Of a DNA stretch of 64,000 bases, positions 18,513-27,166 are shown piece by piece. The DNA lies in NCBI RefSeq assembly GCF_002028455.1, contig NZ_MWUM01000005.1:212344-276343 (forward strand), written 5' to 3'. A program made the translations under genes and the position numbers. Position 1 is the first letter of the stretch; each line of letters begins with the position of its first letter. Below the pieces are notes generated by a model. That model was not told the origin of the DNA and ran no database searches. It saw only the letters and a program-made list of their open reading frames with translations. This DNA comes from Zoogloea sp. LCSB751. Its GTDB lineage: Bacteria; Pseudomonadota; Gammaproteobacteria; Burkholderiales; Rhodocyclaceae.

Positions 18513-19205
18513 ATGGCGCACGCGCCCCGAATCCAGGCTGTTGCATTCGATGCCTTCGGCACGCTCTTCGACGTTTACTCGGTGGGCCTGCTGGCCGAAC
18601 AGCTCTACCCGGGCAAGGGCGCCGCCCTCGCCGACCTGTGGCGCATCAAGCAGATCGAGTACAGCTTCATCCGCACCCTGTCCGGCCGCTACAAGCCCTT
18701 CTGGGACATCACCCAGGACGGCCTGCAGTACGCCGCCGCCAGGCTGGGGCTGGAGCTCGACGCCCAGCGCCGCACCCAACTGATGAACCAGTACGCCTGC
18801 CTGTCGCCCTTCCCCGAGAACCTGGGCGCACTGCGCACCCTCAAGGAAGCCGGCGTGCCCACCGCCATCCTGTCCAACGGCACGCCCGAGATGCTGCAGG
18901 TCGCCGTCAAGAGCGCCGGCATGCACGGCCTCTTCGATCATGTTCTGTCGGTGGATGCGGTGCGCAAGTACAAGACCGCCGCCGACGCCTACGCGCTGGC
19001 CCCGCAGGCCTTCGGTTGCCCGGCCGAACGCATCCTGTTCGTGTCGTCCAACGGCTGGGATGCCGCCGGCGCCACCTGGTTCGGCTATACCACCTTCTGG
19101 ATCAACCGCAGCGGCTCGCCCCTTGAGCAACTGGATGTCAGCCCCACCGCCCAGGGACGCCTGCTGACCGATGTCGTCGATTACGTGGCGCGCCACCGCG
19201 CCTGA
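18513..19205 (+). CDS. (S)-2-haloacid dehalogenase, type II
   Basis: A HAD-superfamily enzyme of 230 residues that hydrolyses 2-haloacids to 2-hydroxyacids through an aspartyl ester. Residues matching the L-DEX set are visible: nucleophile D13 (AFDAFGTLFD), the following T17, an Arg in FIRTLSG, Ser-Asn in LSNGTPEML, Lys-Tyr in VRKYK, and the SSNGWDAAGA loop. It is 39 bases upstream of aceB and probably co-transcribed. The product from a haloacetate would be glycolate, one oxidation from the glyoxylate used by malate synthase; that link is inference. Confidence 0.88.
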   Translation: MAHAPRIQAVAFDAFGTLFDVYSVGLLAEQLYPGKGAALADLWRIKQIEYSFIRTLSGRYKPFWDITQDGLQYAAARLGLELDAQRRTQLMNQYACLSPFPENLGALRTLKEAGVPTAILSNGTPEMLQVAVKSAGMHGLFDHVLSVDAVRKYKTAADAYALAPQAFGCPAERILFVSSNGWDAAGATWFGYTTFWINRSGSPLEQLDVSPTAQGRLLTDVVDYVARHRA

Positions 19206-19244
19206 ACAGCTTCAACCCTTTCAACTTCTCAATCAGGAGTCATC

Positions 19245-20843
19245 ATGAGCCTCACCCTCCCCGCCGGCATGCAGATCAATGCCCCGATTCGTCCGGGCTA
19301 CGAAACCATCCTCACCCCGGAAGCCCTCGAGCTGGTCGCCAAGCTGCACCGCGCTTTCGAAGGCCGCCGCCAGGAACTGCTGAAGGCCCGTGTCGAGCGC
19401 CAGGCCCGCATCGACGCCGGCGAGATGCCCGACTTCCTGCCGGAAACCAAGCACATCCGCGAAGGCGACTGGAAGGTCGCTCCGGTGCCCGCCGCGCTGC
19501 AGTGCCGTCGCGTCGAGATCACCGGCCCGGTCGAGGCCAAGATGATCATCAACGCCTTCAACTCCGGCGCTGACTCCTACATGACCGACTTCGAGGACTC
19601 CAACTCCCCGAACTGGGACAACCAGCTCCAGGGCCAGGTGAACCTCTACAAGGCCATCCGCCGCGAACTGTCCTTCAAGAACGAAGCCGGCAAGGAATAC
19701 AAGCTCAACGACAAGATCGCCACCCTTCAGATCCGTCCGCGCGGCTGGCACCTGGACGAGAAGCACGTCACCGTTGATGGTCAGCGCGTCGGCGGCGGCA
19801 TCTTCGACTTCGCCCTGGTCTTCTTCCACAACGCCAAGGAACAGATCGCCCGCGGCGCCGGCCCCTTCTTCTACCTGCCGAAGATGGAAAGCCACCTGGA
19901 AGCCCGCCTGTGGAACGACATCTTCGTGATGGCCCAGGACCACATCGGCCTGCCGCAAGGCACCATCAAGGCCACCGTGCTGGTCGAAACCATCCTCGCC
20001 ACCTTCGAGATGGAAGAAATCCTGTACGAACTGCGCAACCACTCCGCCGGCCTCAACGCCGGGCGCTGGGACTACATCTTCTCCTGCATCAAGAAGTTCA
20101 AGAAGAACAAGGACTTCTGCCTGGCCCAGCGCGGCGCCATCACGATGGAAGTGCCCTTCATGCGCTCCTACGCGCTGGCTCTGGTGCAGGCCTGCCACAA
20201 GCGCGGCGCGCCGGCCATGGGCGGCATGTCGGCCCTGATCCCGATCAAGGGCGACCCGGAAGCCAACGAAAAGGCCCTCGCCGGCATCCGTCACGACAAG
20301 ACCCGCGACGCCAACGACGGCTTCGACGGCGGCTGGGTGGCTCACCCGGGCCTCGTCTCCATCGCCATGGAAGAGTTCGTCAAGGTGCTGGGCGACAAGC
20401 CGAACCAGTTCGAGAAGCAGGTCGAAGGCTCCTTCGGCCCGGCCCAGTGGCTGGACTTCCGTCCCACCACCCCGATCACCGAAGCCGGCCTGCGCAACAA
20501 CATCAACGTCGGCATCCACTACCTCGGCTCCTGGCTGGCCGGCAACGGCTGCGTGCCCATCCACAACCTGATGGAAGACGCCGCCACCGCCGAAATCTCC
20601 CGCTCCCAGGTGTGGCAGTGGGTGGTCAGCCCGAAGGGCATCCTCGACGACGGCCGCAAGGTCACCGAAGAGCTGGTGCGCCCGATGATCGCCGAGGAAC
20701 TGGCCAAGGTGAAGGCCACCGTCACCGCCCAGGGCGAGGACACTGCCACCTACGACCAGGCCGCCGTGATCTTCGACAAGATGTCGCTGACCCCGGAGTA
20801 CCCGGAATTCCTGACCCTGCCGCTGTACGAGGCGATGGAATAA
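19245..20843 (+). CDS. aceB: Malate synthase A
   Basis: It condenses glyoxylate with acetyl-CoA to malate, the second glyoxylate-shunt step. At 532 residues it has the length of the A isoform. Recognisable blocks include MTDFEDSNSPNW, TLQIRPRGWHL, the YLPKMESHLEARLW block, ILATFEMEEILYELR, the GGMSALIP loop and NLMEDAATAEISRSQ near the C-terminus. A strong AGGAG precedes the ATG. A terminator follows. The extreme GC3 bias suggests high expression. No isocitrate lyase gene is in the window. Confidence 0.96.
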   Translation: MSLTLPAGMQINAPIRPGYETILTPEALELVAKLHRAFEGRRQELLKARVERQARIDAGEMPDFLPETKHIREGDWKVAPVPAALQCRRVEITGPVEAKMIINAFNSGADSYMTDFEDSNSPNWDNQLQGQVNLYKAIRRELSFKNEAGKEYKLNDKIATLQIRPRGWHLDEKHVTVDGQRVGGGIFDFALVFFHNAKEQIARGAGPFFYLPKMESHLEARLWNDIFVMAQDHIGLPQGTIKATVLVETILATFEMEEILYELRNHSAGLNAGRWDYIFSCIKKFKKNKDFCLAQRGAITMEVPFMRSYALALVQACHKRGAPAMGGMSALIPIKGDPEANEKALAGIRHDKTRDANDGFDGGWVAHPGLVSIAMEEFVKVLGDKPNQFEKQVEGSFGPAQWLDFRPTTPITEAGLRNNINVGIHYLGSWLAGNGCVPIHNLMEDAATAEISRSQVWQWVVSPKGILDDGRKVTEELVRPMIAEELAKVKATVTAQGEDTATYDQAAVIFDKMSLTPEYPEFLTLPLYEAME

Positions 20844-20876
20844 ACGCCTGCGCAGACTCCGGTTTGCTGCACACGA

Positions 20877-20906
20877 ATCCGGCGCCTGTAGGCGCCGGAT
20901 TTTTTT
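20877..20906 (+). terminator. Rho-independent terminator after aceB
   Basis: A perfect 10-bp stem (20877-20886 with 20891-20900), loop TGTA, and a run of seven T. It ends the dehalogenase-aceB unit. Confidence 0.9.
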
Positions 20907-21075
20907 ATGGTGCGCCATCTTGCCAACATCTCGGCCACCAACTGATACCCCCATTCATCCTCGACAACGAACCAGCCCTGCACAACACAGACCCATTGTC
21001 GATAAATTTTACAAAACATGCAAAAACAAGAGAAGTCCCCGCCAAAACTCACTGATTAATAATAAAAAACAATTT

Positions 21076-21092
21076 CTGGCCTTTCTTTTGCT
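21076..21092 (+). promoter_or_regulatory. Candidate sigma-54 promoter of the PEP-CTERM gene
   Basis: CTGGC and TTTGCT place GG (21078-21079) and GC (21090-21091) exactly 10 bases apart, the -24/-12 spacing of sigma-54 promoters. The start would be about 35 bases before the gene. The region 20907-21075 upstream is AT-rich and could hold activator sites. Confidence 0.55.
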
Positions 21093-21139
21093 TTTATGCG
21101 ATTACTTATTCCACAACCCTATAAACGCAAGGAAACGTC

Positions 21140-21742
21140 ATGACCATCAAGAAAGCACTGGCTACCGCCCTGGTTGCCGCCCTGTCCACCGGAGCCAACG
21201 CCGCCACCTTCCACTTCACCGGCAACCTCGCCAGCCACAACGATGTCATCACGACCGCCTTCACGGTAGGCCAGAATGCGACCAACGTGCGCGTGTGGAC
21301 GGACTCCTATCTGAGCGGCACCAACTTCGACCCGATCACCGCCCTTTGGAATGCGACGACCGGTGCGCTGATCGCCCAGAATGACGACAACCCGAACATC
21401 GCCGCGGGGCAGACGTCCTACGACTCCGGTTTCCTGCTGGCCACGCTGGCGGCCGGTGACTACTTGTTCACCGTGACCCCGTACGCAAACTTTGTCCCCA
21501 GTAACGCCAACTATTACACCGACCCCGGCTTCGCGTATGCCGCTGAGACCCCTATCCCCCTGAGTCAGTGGTGTCAGCCGTTCAGCCATTGCAACATGGG
21601 TACCAACTGGAGCGTCTGGGTCGACGGCGTCACCAGCGCCACCAACCCGCACAGCACCGTTCCCGAACCGATCAGCATGGCCCTCGCCGGCACCGGCCTG
21701 GCCGCCCTCGCACTGAATCGCCGGTCCAAGCGCGCCGCCTGA
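21140..21742 (+). CDS. PEP-CTERM sorting-domain protein, DVUA0089-like
   Basis: A 200-residue exported protein. It has a signal peptide ending GANA, a single domain like the DVUA0089 family (FHFTGNLASHNDVI, FTVTPYANF), and a C-terminal sorting tag of VPEP at 174-177, a hydrophobic stretch and the basic end NRRSKRAA. Such tags are cut by an exosortase (EpsH/XrtA type), and the proteins often accompany exopolysaccharide. The exosortase must be encoded elsewhere. AAGGAAACGTC gives a good ribosome site. The role is unknown. Confidence 0.88.
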   Translation: MTIKKALATALVAALSTGANAATFHFTGNLASHNDVITTAFTVGQNATNVRVWTDSYLSGTNFDPITALWNATTGALIAQNDDNPNIAAGQTSYDSGFLLATLAAGDYLFTVTPYANFVPSNANYYTDPGFAYAAETPIPLSQWCQPFSHCNMGTNWSVWVDGVTSATNPHSTVPEPISMALAGTGLAALALNRRSKRAA

Positions 21743-21786
21743 TCGTCCTGGCCTGACTGAGGGCACTCCGCCGTCAATCAGGCCAG

Positions 21787-23277
21787 TCAGCCGCGCCGGG
21801 CGGCTTTTTCCAGATGGGTCTCCACCACCCGCGCCAGTTTGACTGCGGCCGGGCGGATCAGATCGTCCGGCACGGCAGCAAAACCCAGGTTGAGCCCCGG
21901 CTCGCTGCGGCTGCGGTCCATGTAGTAGAGGGACAGCGGCCGCACCACCACCCCGTCGGCGAGCGCGTCGGCGGCCAGTGCCGCATCGTCCACCGGCGCA
22001 TCGAACAGATACACCAGCTGCAGCCCGGCATGACCGCCGGAGACCCGAACACTATTGCCCAGCCGCGTCCCCAACTCGTCGAGCAGGATGTCCCGGCGCG
22101 TGCGGTAGATGCCGCGCATGCGCTTGATGTGGGCGGTGAAATGGCCTGAATCGATGAACTCCGCCAGCGCCGCCTGATCGACCATCCGCCCCTCGCGGAA
22201 CAGCTCCGCGTTGCCGATCGAGAACGCATCGACCAGATCTTCCGGCACCACCATGTAGGACAGGCGCAGGCCGGGAAACATCACCTTGCTCAGCGTGCCC
22301 ACGTAGATCACCCGCTGGGTCCGCGACAGGCCGAACAGGGAGGCCAGCGGCTGGTTGTGGTAGCGCAGTTCGTTGTCGTAGTCGTCCTCGATGATCCACG
22401 CCCCGCAGCGTTCGGCCTGCTCCAGCACCTCTAGGCGCCGTTCCAGCGACAGCACCACGCCGGTCGGATACTGGCTGGACGGCGACAGGCACATGATGCG
22501 CGGCGGCGCCTCCCAATCCTCGGGGGTCGGCGCAATACCGCCTGCGTCGAGAGGAATCGCCCGCACGTCGAGCCCCGCCGCGCGCAGCACGTTGCGCGAG
22601 CCCCAGTAGCCCGGCTCCTCGATCCAGGCCCGGTCGCCGTGGTCGGTGAGCATCCGCGCGCACAGGTCCACCGCCTGGTGGGAACCGTTGAGGATCAGGA
22701 TCTGGCGCGGCGAGCACTTCATCATCCGCGTCACGTGCAGGTACTCGGCGAGGGCCACCTTGAGCGGGCCGTAGCCGCCGTGGGCGTACTGCAGCAGGTG
22801 TGACTGGGCCGGCTGGAAGTACTTGCTGAGCAGGCGCCGCCAGATCGCGAACGGAAAACTCTCGGTATCCGGCACCCCCGGCATGAAGGCCCCGCGCTGG
22901 ATCCGGCTGCTGCTGCTCGCCGCCGCAATCTCTCCACCGCGCCGCGACAAGCCCTCCCGCCGCGTCCCGACCAGCCGTTTGGGGGTCGGATGGCGCCCGA
23001 CCCGCTGCAACGCCTCCGACACGTAGGAACCGTCGCCGATCAGGCCCTCGATATAGCCCTCGGCGAACAGCTGCTCGTAGGCCCTGAGCACCGTATTGCG
23101 GCCCATGCCCAAATCCCGGGACAGGGAGCGGGTGCCCGGCAAGCGGGTACCGGGGGGCAATTGCCCATCGAGGATGGCCTGGCGCAAGGCCAGAAAAGTG
23201 CGGATACGCAGCATCAGGCCTTCCGGCTGGCGGGTCAGGTGCTGCTGCAGCAATTCGACGATCAGGCGGTTATCCAT
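21787..23277 (-). CDS. gabR: MocR/GabR-type regulator (GntR HTH fused to aminotransferase fold)
   Basis: A 496-residue PLP-dependent regulator. Residues about 20-90 form a GntR winged helix (LPGTRSLSRDLGMGRNTVLRAYE). Residues about 130-490 are a class I aminotransferase-like domain with YPTGVVLS, an EDDYDNELRY loop and the PLP lysine in GTLSKVMFPGLRL. GabR-type proteins sense GABA with PLP and control gabT-gabD. Divergent placement next to a transporter-gabD-gabT cluster supports the same role here. The symbol reflects context; a PdxR-like role cannot be fully excluded. Confidence 0.85.
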   Translation of the reverse strand: MDNRLIVELLQQHLTRQPEGLMLRIRTFLALRQAILDGQLPPGTRLPGTRSLSRDLGMGRNTVLRAYEQLFAEGYIEGLIGDGSYVSEALQRVGRHPTPKRLVGTRREGLSRRGGEIAAASSSSRIQRGAFMPGVPDTESFPFAIWRRLLSKYFQPAQSHLLQYAHGGYGPLKVALAEYLHVTRMMKCSPRQILILNGSHQAVDLCARMLTDHGDRAWIEEPGYWGSRNVLRAAGLDVRAIPLDAGGIAPTPEDWEAPPRIMCLSPSSQYPTGVVLSLERRLEVLEQAERCGAWIIEDDYDNELRYHNQPLASLFGLSRTQRVIYVGTLSKVMFPGLRLSYMVVPEDLVDAFSIGNAELFREGRMVDQAALAEFIDSGHFTAHIKRMRGIYRTRRDILLDELGTRLGNSVRVSGGHAGLQLVYLFDAPVDDAALAADALADGVVVRPLSLYYMDRSRSEPGLNLGFAAVPDDLIRPAAVKLARVVETHLEKAARRG

Positions 23278-23404
23278 GGCAGGGCAAAAGTGGCGTCAAT
23301 CTTGCGTCAGTCAGGGGTTTCGGAGCAGCGGCCGCGCCGTTCTGCGGCGCAATACGCGCCGGCCGGCAAACGGGCCTAGCTGCCCCGAACGGAAAGGTTC
23401 CCGC

Positions 23405-23453
23405 AAAGTGGTTCCTTCCAATACGTAAAAAGTGGCTCTCTACAGAACCGCTT
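23405..23453. promoter_or_regulatory. Direct-repeat operator candidate for the MocR regulator
   Basis: Two AAAGTGG direct repeats (23405-23411 and 23429-23435) start 24 bases apart, each followed by a C/T-rich half. An imperfect inverted copy, GAACCGCTT, lies at 23445-23453. AAAGTGG-type direct repeats are, from memory, the form of operator described for PdxR-like MocR proteins. A weak promoter, TCTACA (23439-23444) and TACTAT (23462-23467) with a 17-base spacer, starts right beside the second repeat. Confidence 0.55.
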
Positions 23454-23542
23454 CCGCACCCTACTATGGCCTTAACGAACTCGCAACAAACGGCGCCAAC
23501 CGATCCGGCCCCGCTGTGAACCGCACCCTGGAGGAATACCCA

Positions 23543-24661
23543 ATGGCCGCACAATCCGGCAGTACCGGGCAGGAAGCCCACGTCACCTTCACCCGCGTCC
23601 AGAAGACCTACGACGGTGAAACCCTCATCGTCCGCGATCTCAACCTGGAGATCCGCCGCGGCGAATTCCTCACCCTGCTCGGCCCCTCCGGCTCCGGCAA
23701 GACCACCTGCCTGATGATGCTGGCCGGCTTCGAGACGCCCACCTCCGGTGAGATCCGCGTCGGCGGCACGGTGATCAACAAGGTGCCGCCGCACCGCCGC
23801 AACATCGGCATGGTGTTCCAGAACTACGCACTGTTCCCGCACATGACCGTGGCCGAGAACCTGCGCTTCCCCCTCAGCGTGCGCAAGCTGCCGGCCGCCG
23901 ACATCGACGCCAAGGTCAAGCGCGCCCTCGTCATGGTGCGCCTCGAAGCCTTCGGCAACCGCTACCCGCAGCAGCTCTCCGGCGGCCAGCAGCAGCGCAT
24001 CGCGCTGGCCCGCGCACTGGTCTTCGAACCCGAACTGGTGCTGATGGACGAGCCCCTCGGCGCCCTCGACAAGCAACTGCGCGAACACATGCAGATCGAG
24101 ATCAAGCACCTCCACGACAGCCTCGGCATCACCTTCGTCTTCGTCACCCACGACCAGGGCGAAGCGCTGACCATGTCCGACCGCATCGCCGTCTTCGACC
24201 GCGGCGAGATCCAGCAGATCGACAGCGCCGAATGCCTCTACGAAGAACCGGCCAACGCCTTCGTCGCCGGCTTCATCGGCGAGAGCAACACCTTACAGGG
24301 CACCCTGCTCGAACGTAACGGCGACGCCTGTGCGATCCGCCTGCCGAGCGGCGCAGTGGTCCAGGCCCGGGCCGCCGACGTGGGCGCCGTGGGCAGCAGC
24401 GCGGTGGTCTCGGTGCGCCCCGAGCGCATCGTCCTCAACGGCGCCTCCGCCGGCTGCGAGAACCGCTTCAGCGCCAAGGTGAAGGAACTCATCTACCAAG
24501 GCGACCACGTCCGCGTGCAGCTCGACCTCGGCAACCAGTCCAGCCTGATGGTCAAGGCGCCGATCTCCCAGCTGAGCCACGAGCTGCGCCCCGAACAACC
24601 CATCGAGGTCGGCATCCCGGCCGCCCACCTGCGCGCCCTGGCCCCCACACCGAGCGCCTGA
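23543..24661 (+). CDS. potA: ABC transporter ATPase, PotA/PotG-like
   Basis: The ATP-hydrolysing subunit of a polyamine-type importer, 372 residues. Walker A is GPSGSGKT (47-54), signature LSGGQQQR (from 145), and Walker B LVLMDEP (165-171), followed by the H-loop FVTHDQ. The last 100 residues form a TOBE domain. GGAGGAATACCCA precedes the ATG at 23543; the frame is open upstream but not coding-like. First gene of the operon with the binding protein and two permeases. Confidence 0.92.
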   Translation: MAAQSGSTGQEAHVTFTRVQKTYDGETLIVRDLNLEIRRGEFLTLLGPSGSGKTTCLMMLAGFETPTSGEIRVGGTVINKVPPHRRNIGMVFQNYALFPHMTVAENLRFPLSVRKLPAADIDAKVKRALVMVRLEAFGNRYPQQLSGGQQQRIALARALVFEPELVLMDEPLGALDKQLREHMQIEIKHLHDSLGITFVFVTHDQGEALTMSDRIAVFDRGEIQQIDSAECLYEEPANAFVAGFIGESNTLQGTLLERNGDACAIRLPSGAVVQARAADVGAVGSSAVVSVRPERIVLNGASAGCENRFSAKVKELIYQGDHVRVQLDLGNQSSLMVKAPISQLSHELRPEQPIEVGIPAAHLRALAPTPSA

Positions 24662-24724
24662 CGAATCCCGCAGCACCCGTCGCCCCTCCCAGCCACGCCA
24701 TCCCTATCCCGGAGAACCACCACC

Positions 24725-25759
24725 ATGCACGCCCTCAAAACCATCGCCCTCGCTGTCTGCGGCATCCTGTCCTGTAGCAGCGCCATGGCCAGCGAACTGA
24801 CCCTGATCTCCTTCGGCGGCACCAACCAGAAGGCCCAGGACAAGGCCTTCTACCAGCCCTTCATGAAGACCAGCGGCAACAAGATCCTGCCCGGCGAATA
24901 CAACGGCGAGCAGGCCCGCGTGAAGGCCATGGTCGAAGCCCGCAAGGTCACCTGGGACGTGGTGGAGGTCGAATCCCCCGAGCTGGCCCGCGGCTGCGAG
25001 GAAGGCCTGTACGAGAAGCTCGACTACAGCAAGATCGGCGGCAAGGACGAGTTCATCGGCAAGGCCGTCACCGACTGTGGCATCGGCTTCTTCGTGTGGT
25101 CCACGCTGCTCGCCTACAACGCCGACAAGCTGAAGGGCGCCCCCACCAGCTGGGCCGATTTCTGGGACCTGAAGAAATTCCCCGGCAAGCGCGGCATGCG
25201 CAAGGGCGCCAAGTTCACCCTCGAAATCGCCCTGCTCGCCGACGGCGTCAAGCCCGACCAGGTCTACAAGCTGCTCGCCACCAAGGACGGCGTCGACCGC
25301 GCCTTCAAGAAGCTCGACCAGATCAAGGGCTCCATCCAGTGGTGGGAAGCCGGCGCCCAGCCGCCGCAGATGCTCGCCGCCGGCGACGTGGTGATGAGCT
25401 CCGCCTACAACGGCCGCATCGCCACCGCCCAGAAGGAAGGCAAGAACCTCAAGATGGTGTGGGGCGGCAACATCTATGACGTGGAGTCCTACGCCATTCC
25501 GAAGGGCGCCCCCAACCGCGACCTGGCCTACAAGTACCTGCAGTTCTCCAGCAAGGCCGAGAACCAGCAAGTCTTCTCCGGCGAAATCCCCTACGGCCCG
25601 ACCAACCTGAAGGCCGCCAAGGGCATGCCGGCGCAGATCGCCGCCGAGCTGCCCACCTCGGCCGCCAACATCGCCAGCGCCCTGCCCAGCAACACCCAGT
25701 TCTGGGTCGAGCACGGCGAAGAACTGGAACAGCGCTTCAACAGCTGGGCCGCCAAGTAA
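24725..25759 (+). CDS. potD: Polyamine-type periplasmic binding protein (PotD/PotF-like)
   Basis: A 344-residue secreted binding protein with a signal peptide ending SSAMAS. The PotD-type opening SELTLISFGGTNQ and the PTSWADFWDLKKFPGKRGMR region are visible. It would capture putrescine, spermidine or a GABA-like amine in the periplasm for the adjacent permeases. The ligand cannot be set by eye. It is 63 bases downstream of potA. Confidence 0.88.
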   Translation: MHALKTIALAVCGILSCSSAMASELTLISFGGTNQKAQDKAFYQPFMKTSGNKILPGEYNGEQARVKAMVEARKVTWDVVEVESPELARGCEEGLYEKLDYSKIGGKDEFIGKAVTDCGIGFFVWSTLLAYNADKLKGAPTSWADFWDLKKFPGKRGMRKGAKFTLEIALLADGVKPDQVYKLLATKDGVDRAFKKLDQIKGSIQWWEAGAQPPQMLAAGDVVMSSAYNGRIATAQKEGKNLKMVWGGNIYDVESYAIPKGAPNRDLAYKYLQFSSKAENQQVFSGEIPYGPTNLKAAKGMPAQIAAELPTSAANIASALPSNTQFWVEHGEELEQRFNSWAAK

Positions 25760-25771
25760 ACAGACCGCCGA

Positions 25772-27154
25772 ATGACGCCCGCCATGTCCCCGAGCAGCGC
25801 CTCCCCCTCCCCTGCCCTGGATCTTGGCCGGGCGTCACCCGACCGGGCTCCGGCCCCGACGACCACCATGGATGAAGCCCCCATGACCGCCACCACCCTG
25901 ACCGCTCCCGCCGCTGCCGCCCCGCCCGCCGAACGGACTCTGCCCCTCAAGACCCGCCTGCAGCGGGCCGAGCGGCGCAAGAAGCTGCTGCACCTGGCGC
26001 TGATCGCCCCCCTCGCCGTGTTCCTGCTGCTGACCTTCCTGTGGCCGATCGGCGCGCTGCTCAAGCGCAGCGTGGACAACCCCGAAGTGGTCGGCGGCCT
26101 GCCCGCCACCGCCGCCGCGCTGGCGCACTGGAACGGCCAGGGCCTGCCGCCCGCCTCGGCCCTCGCCATCTTCGTGAAGGAAATGGAAGGCGCCCGTGGC
26201 AGCACCGAACTGGCCTCCGCCGCCAAGCGCCTCAACACCGAGATGACCGGCTACCGCAGCCTGATCATGAAGACCGCCCGCAGCCTGCCGCTGCCCGACG
26301 GCAGCAACCTGCAGGAAGGCCTCGCCGCCATCGACCCGCGCTGGAGCGAAACCCGCACCTGGCAGGTGATGGCCCGTGCCGGCCAGCCCTACACCAGCTA
26401 CTACCTGCTGGCCGCCCTCGACCACGCGGTGGATGCCGACGGCGCCATCGTCGCCGCCACCGAAGACCAGGCCATCTACCTGGACGTCCTCGGCCGCACC
26501 TTCTGGATGAGCTTGGTGGTCACCCTGTGCTGCCTGGTCCTCGGCTTCCCGCTGGCCTACCTGCTCACCAGCCTGCCCACCCGCAGCAGCAACCTGCTGA
26601 TGATCCTGGTACTGCTGCCCTTCTGGACTTCCATCCTGGTCCGCGTCGCCTCGTGGATCGTGCTGCTGCAGTCCGGCGGCCTGGTCAACCAGGCCCTGCA
26701 GGCCCTCGGCCTCATCGACGAACCCCTGCAGCTGGTGTTCAACCGCCTCGGGGTGTACATCGCCATGACCCACATCCTGCTGCCCTTCATGATCCTGCCG
26801 CTGTACTCGGTGATGAAAGGCATCTCGCCGATCTACCTGCGCGCCGCCCAGTCCCTCGGCTGCCCGCCCTTCCAGAGCTTCTGGAAGGTGTACTTCCCGC
26901 AGACCCTGCCGGGCGTGTTCGCCGGTTCCCTGCTGGTCTTCATCCTGTCGATGGGCTACTACATCACCCCCGCCCTGCTCGGCGGCCCGCAGGAGCAGAT
27001 GGCCAGCTACTTCATCGCCTTCTACACCAACGAGACGATCAACTGGGGCATGGCCGCGGCGCTCTCCACCGTGCTGCTCGGCGCCACCCTGCTGCTCTAC
27101 GTCGTCTATTCCCGCTACGCCGGCCAGGGCCGCAACGCGACCAAGGCCCGCTGA
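25772..27154 (+). CDS. potB: ABC transporter permease, PotB/PotH-like, with large periplasmic insert
   Basis: Inner-membrane permease, 460 residues as called. One helix near 72-92 (LIAPLAVFLLLTFLWPI) is followed by about 150 extra residues before the second helix (WMSLVVTLCCLVLGF). The ATPase-coupling EAA loop is at YLRAAQSLGCPP. Typical PotB has about 290 residues, so the insert and an Ala/Pro-rich N-terminus account for the length. Starts at 25868 or 25883 are possible; GC3 is lower before them, and I would not be surprised if the real start is one of these. Confidence 0.85.
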   Translation: MTPAMSPSSASPSPALDLGRASPDRAPAPTTTMDEAPMTATTLTAPAAAAPPAERTLPLKTRLQRAERRKKLLHLALIAPLAVFLLLTFLWPIGALLKRSVDNPEVVGGLPATAAALAHWNGQGLPPASALAIFVKEMEGARGSTELASAAKRLNTEMTGYRSLIMKTARSLPLPDGSNLQEGLAAIDPRWSETRTWQVMARAGQPYTSYYLLAALDHAVDADGAIVAATEDQAIYLDVLGRTFWMSLVVTLCCLVLGFPLAYLLTSLPTRSSNLLMILVLLPFWTSILVRVASWIVLLQSGGLVNQALQALGLIDEPLQLVFNRLGVYIAMTHILLPFMILPLYSVMKGISPIYLRAAQSLGCPPFQSFWKVYFPQTLPGVFAGSLLVFILSMGYYITPALLGGPQEQMASYFIAFYTNETINWGMAAALSTVLLGATLLLYVVYSRYAGQGRNATKAR

Positions 27155-27166
27155 GAGGAAAAACCC

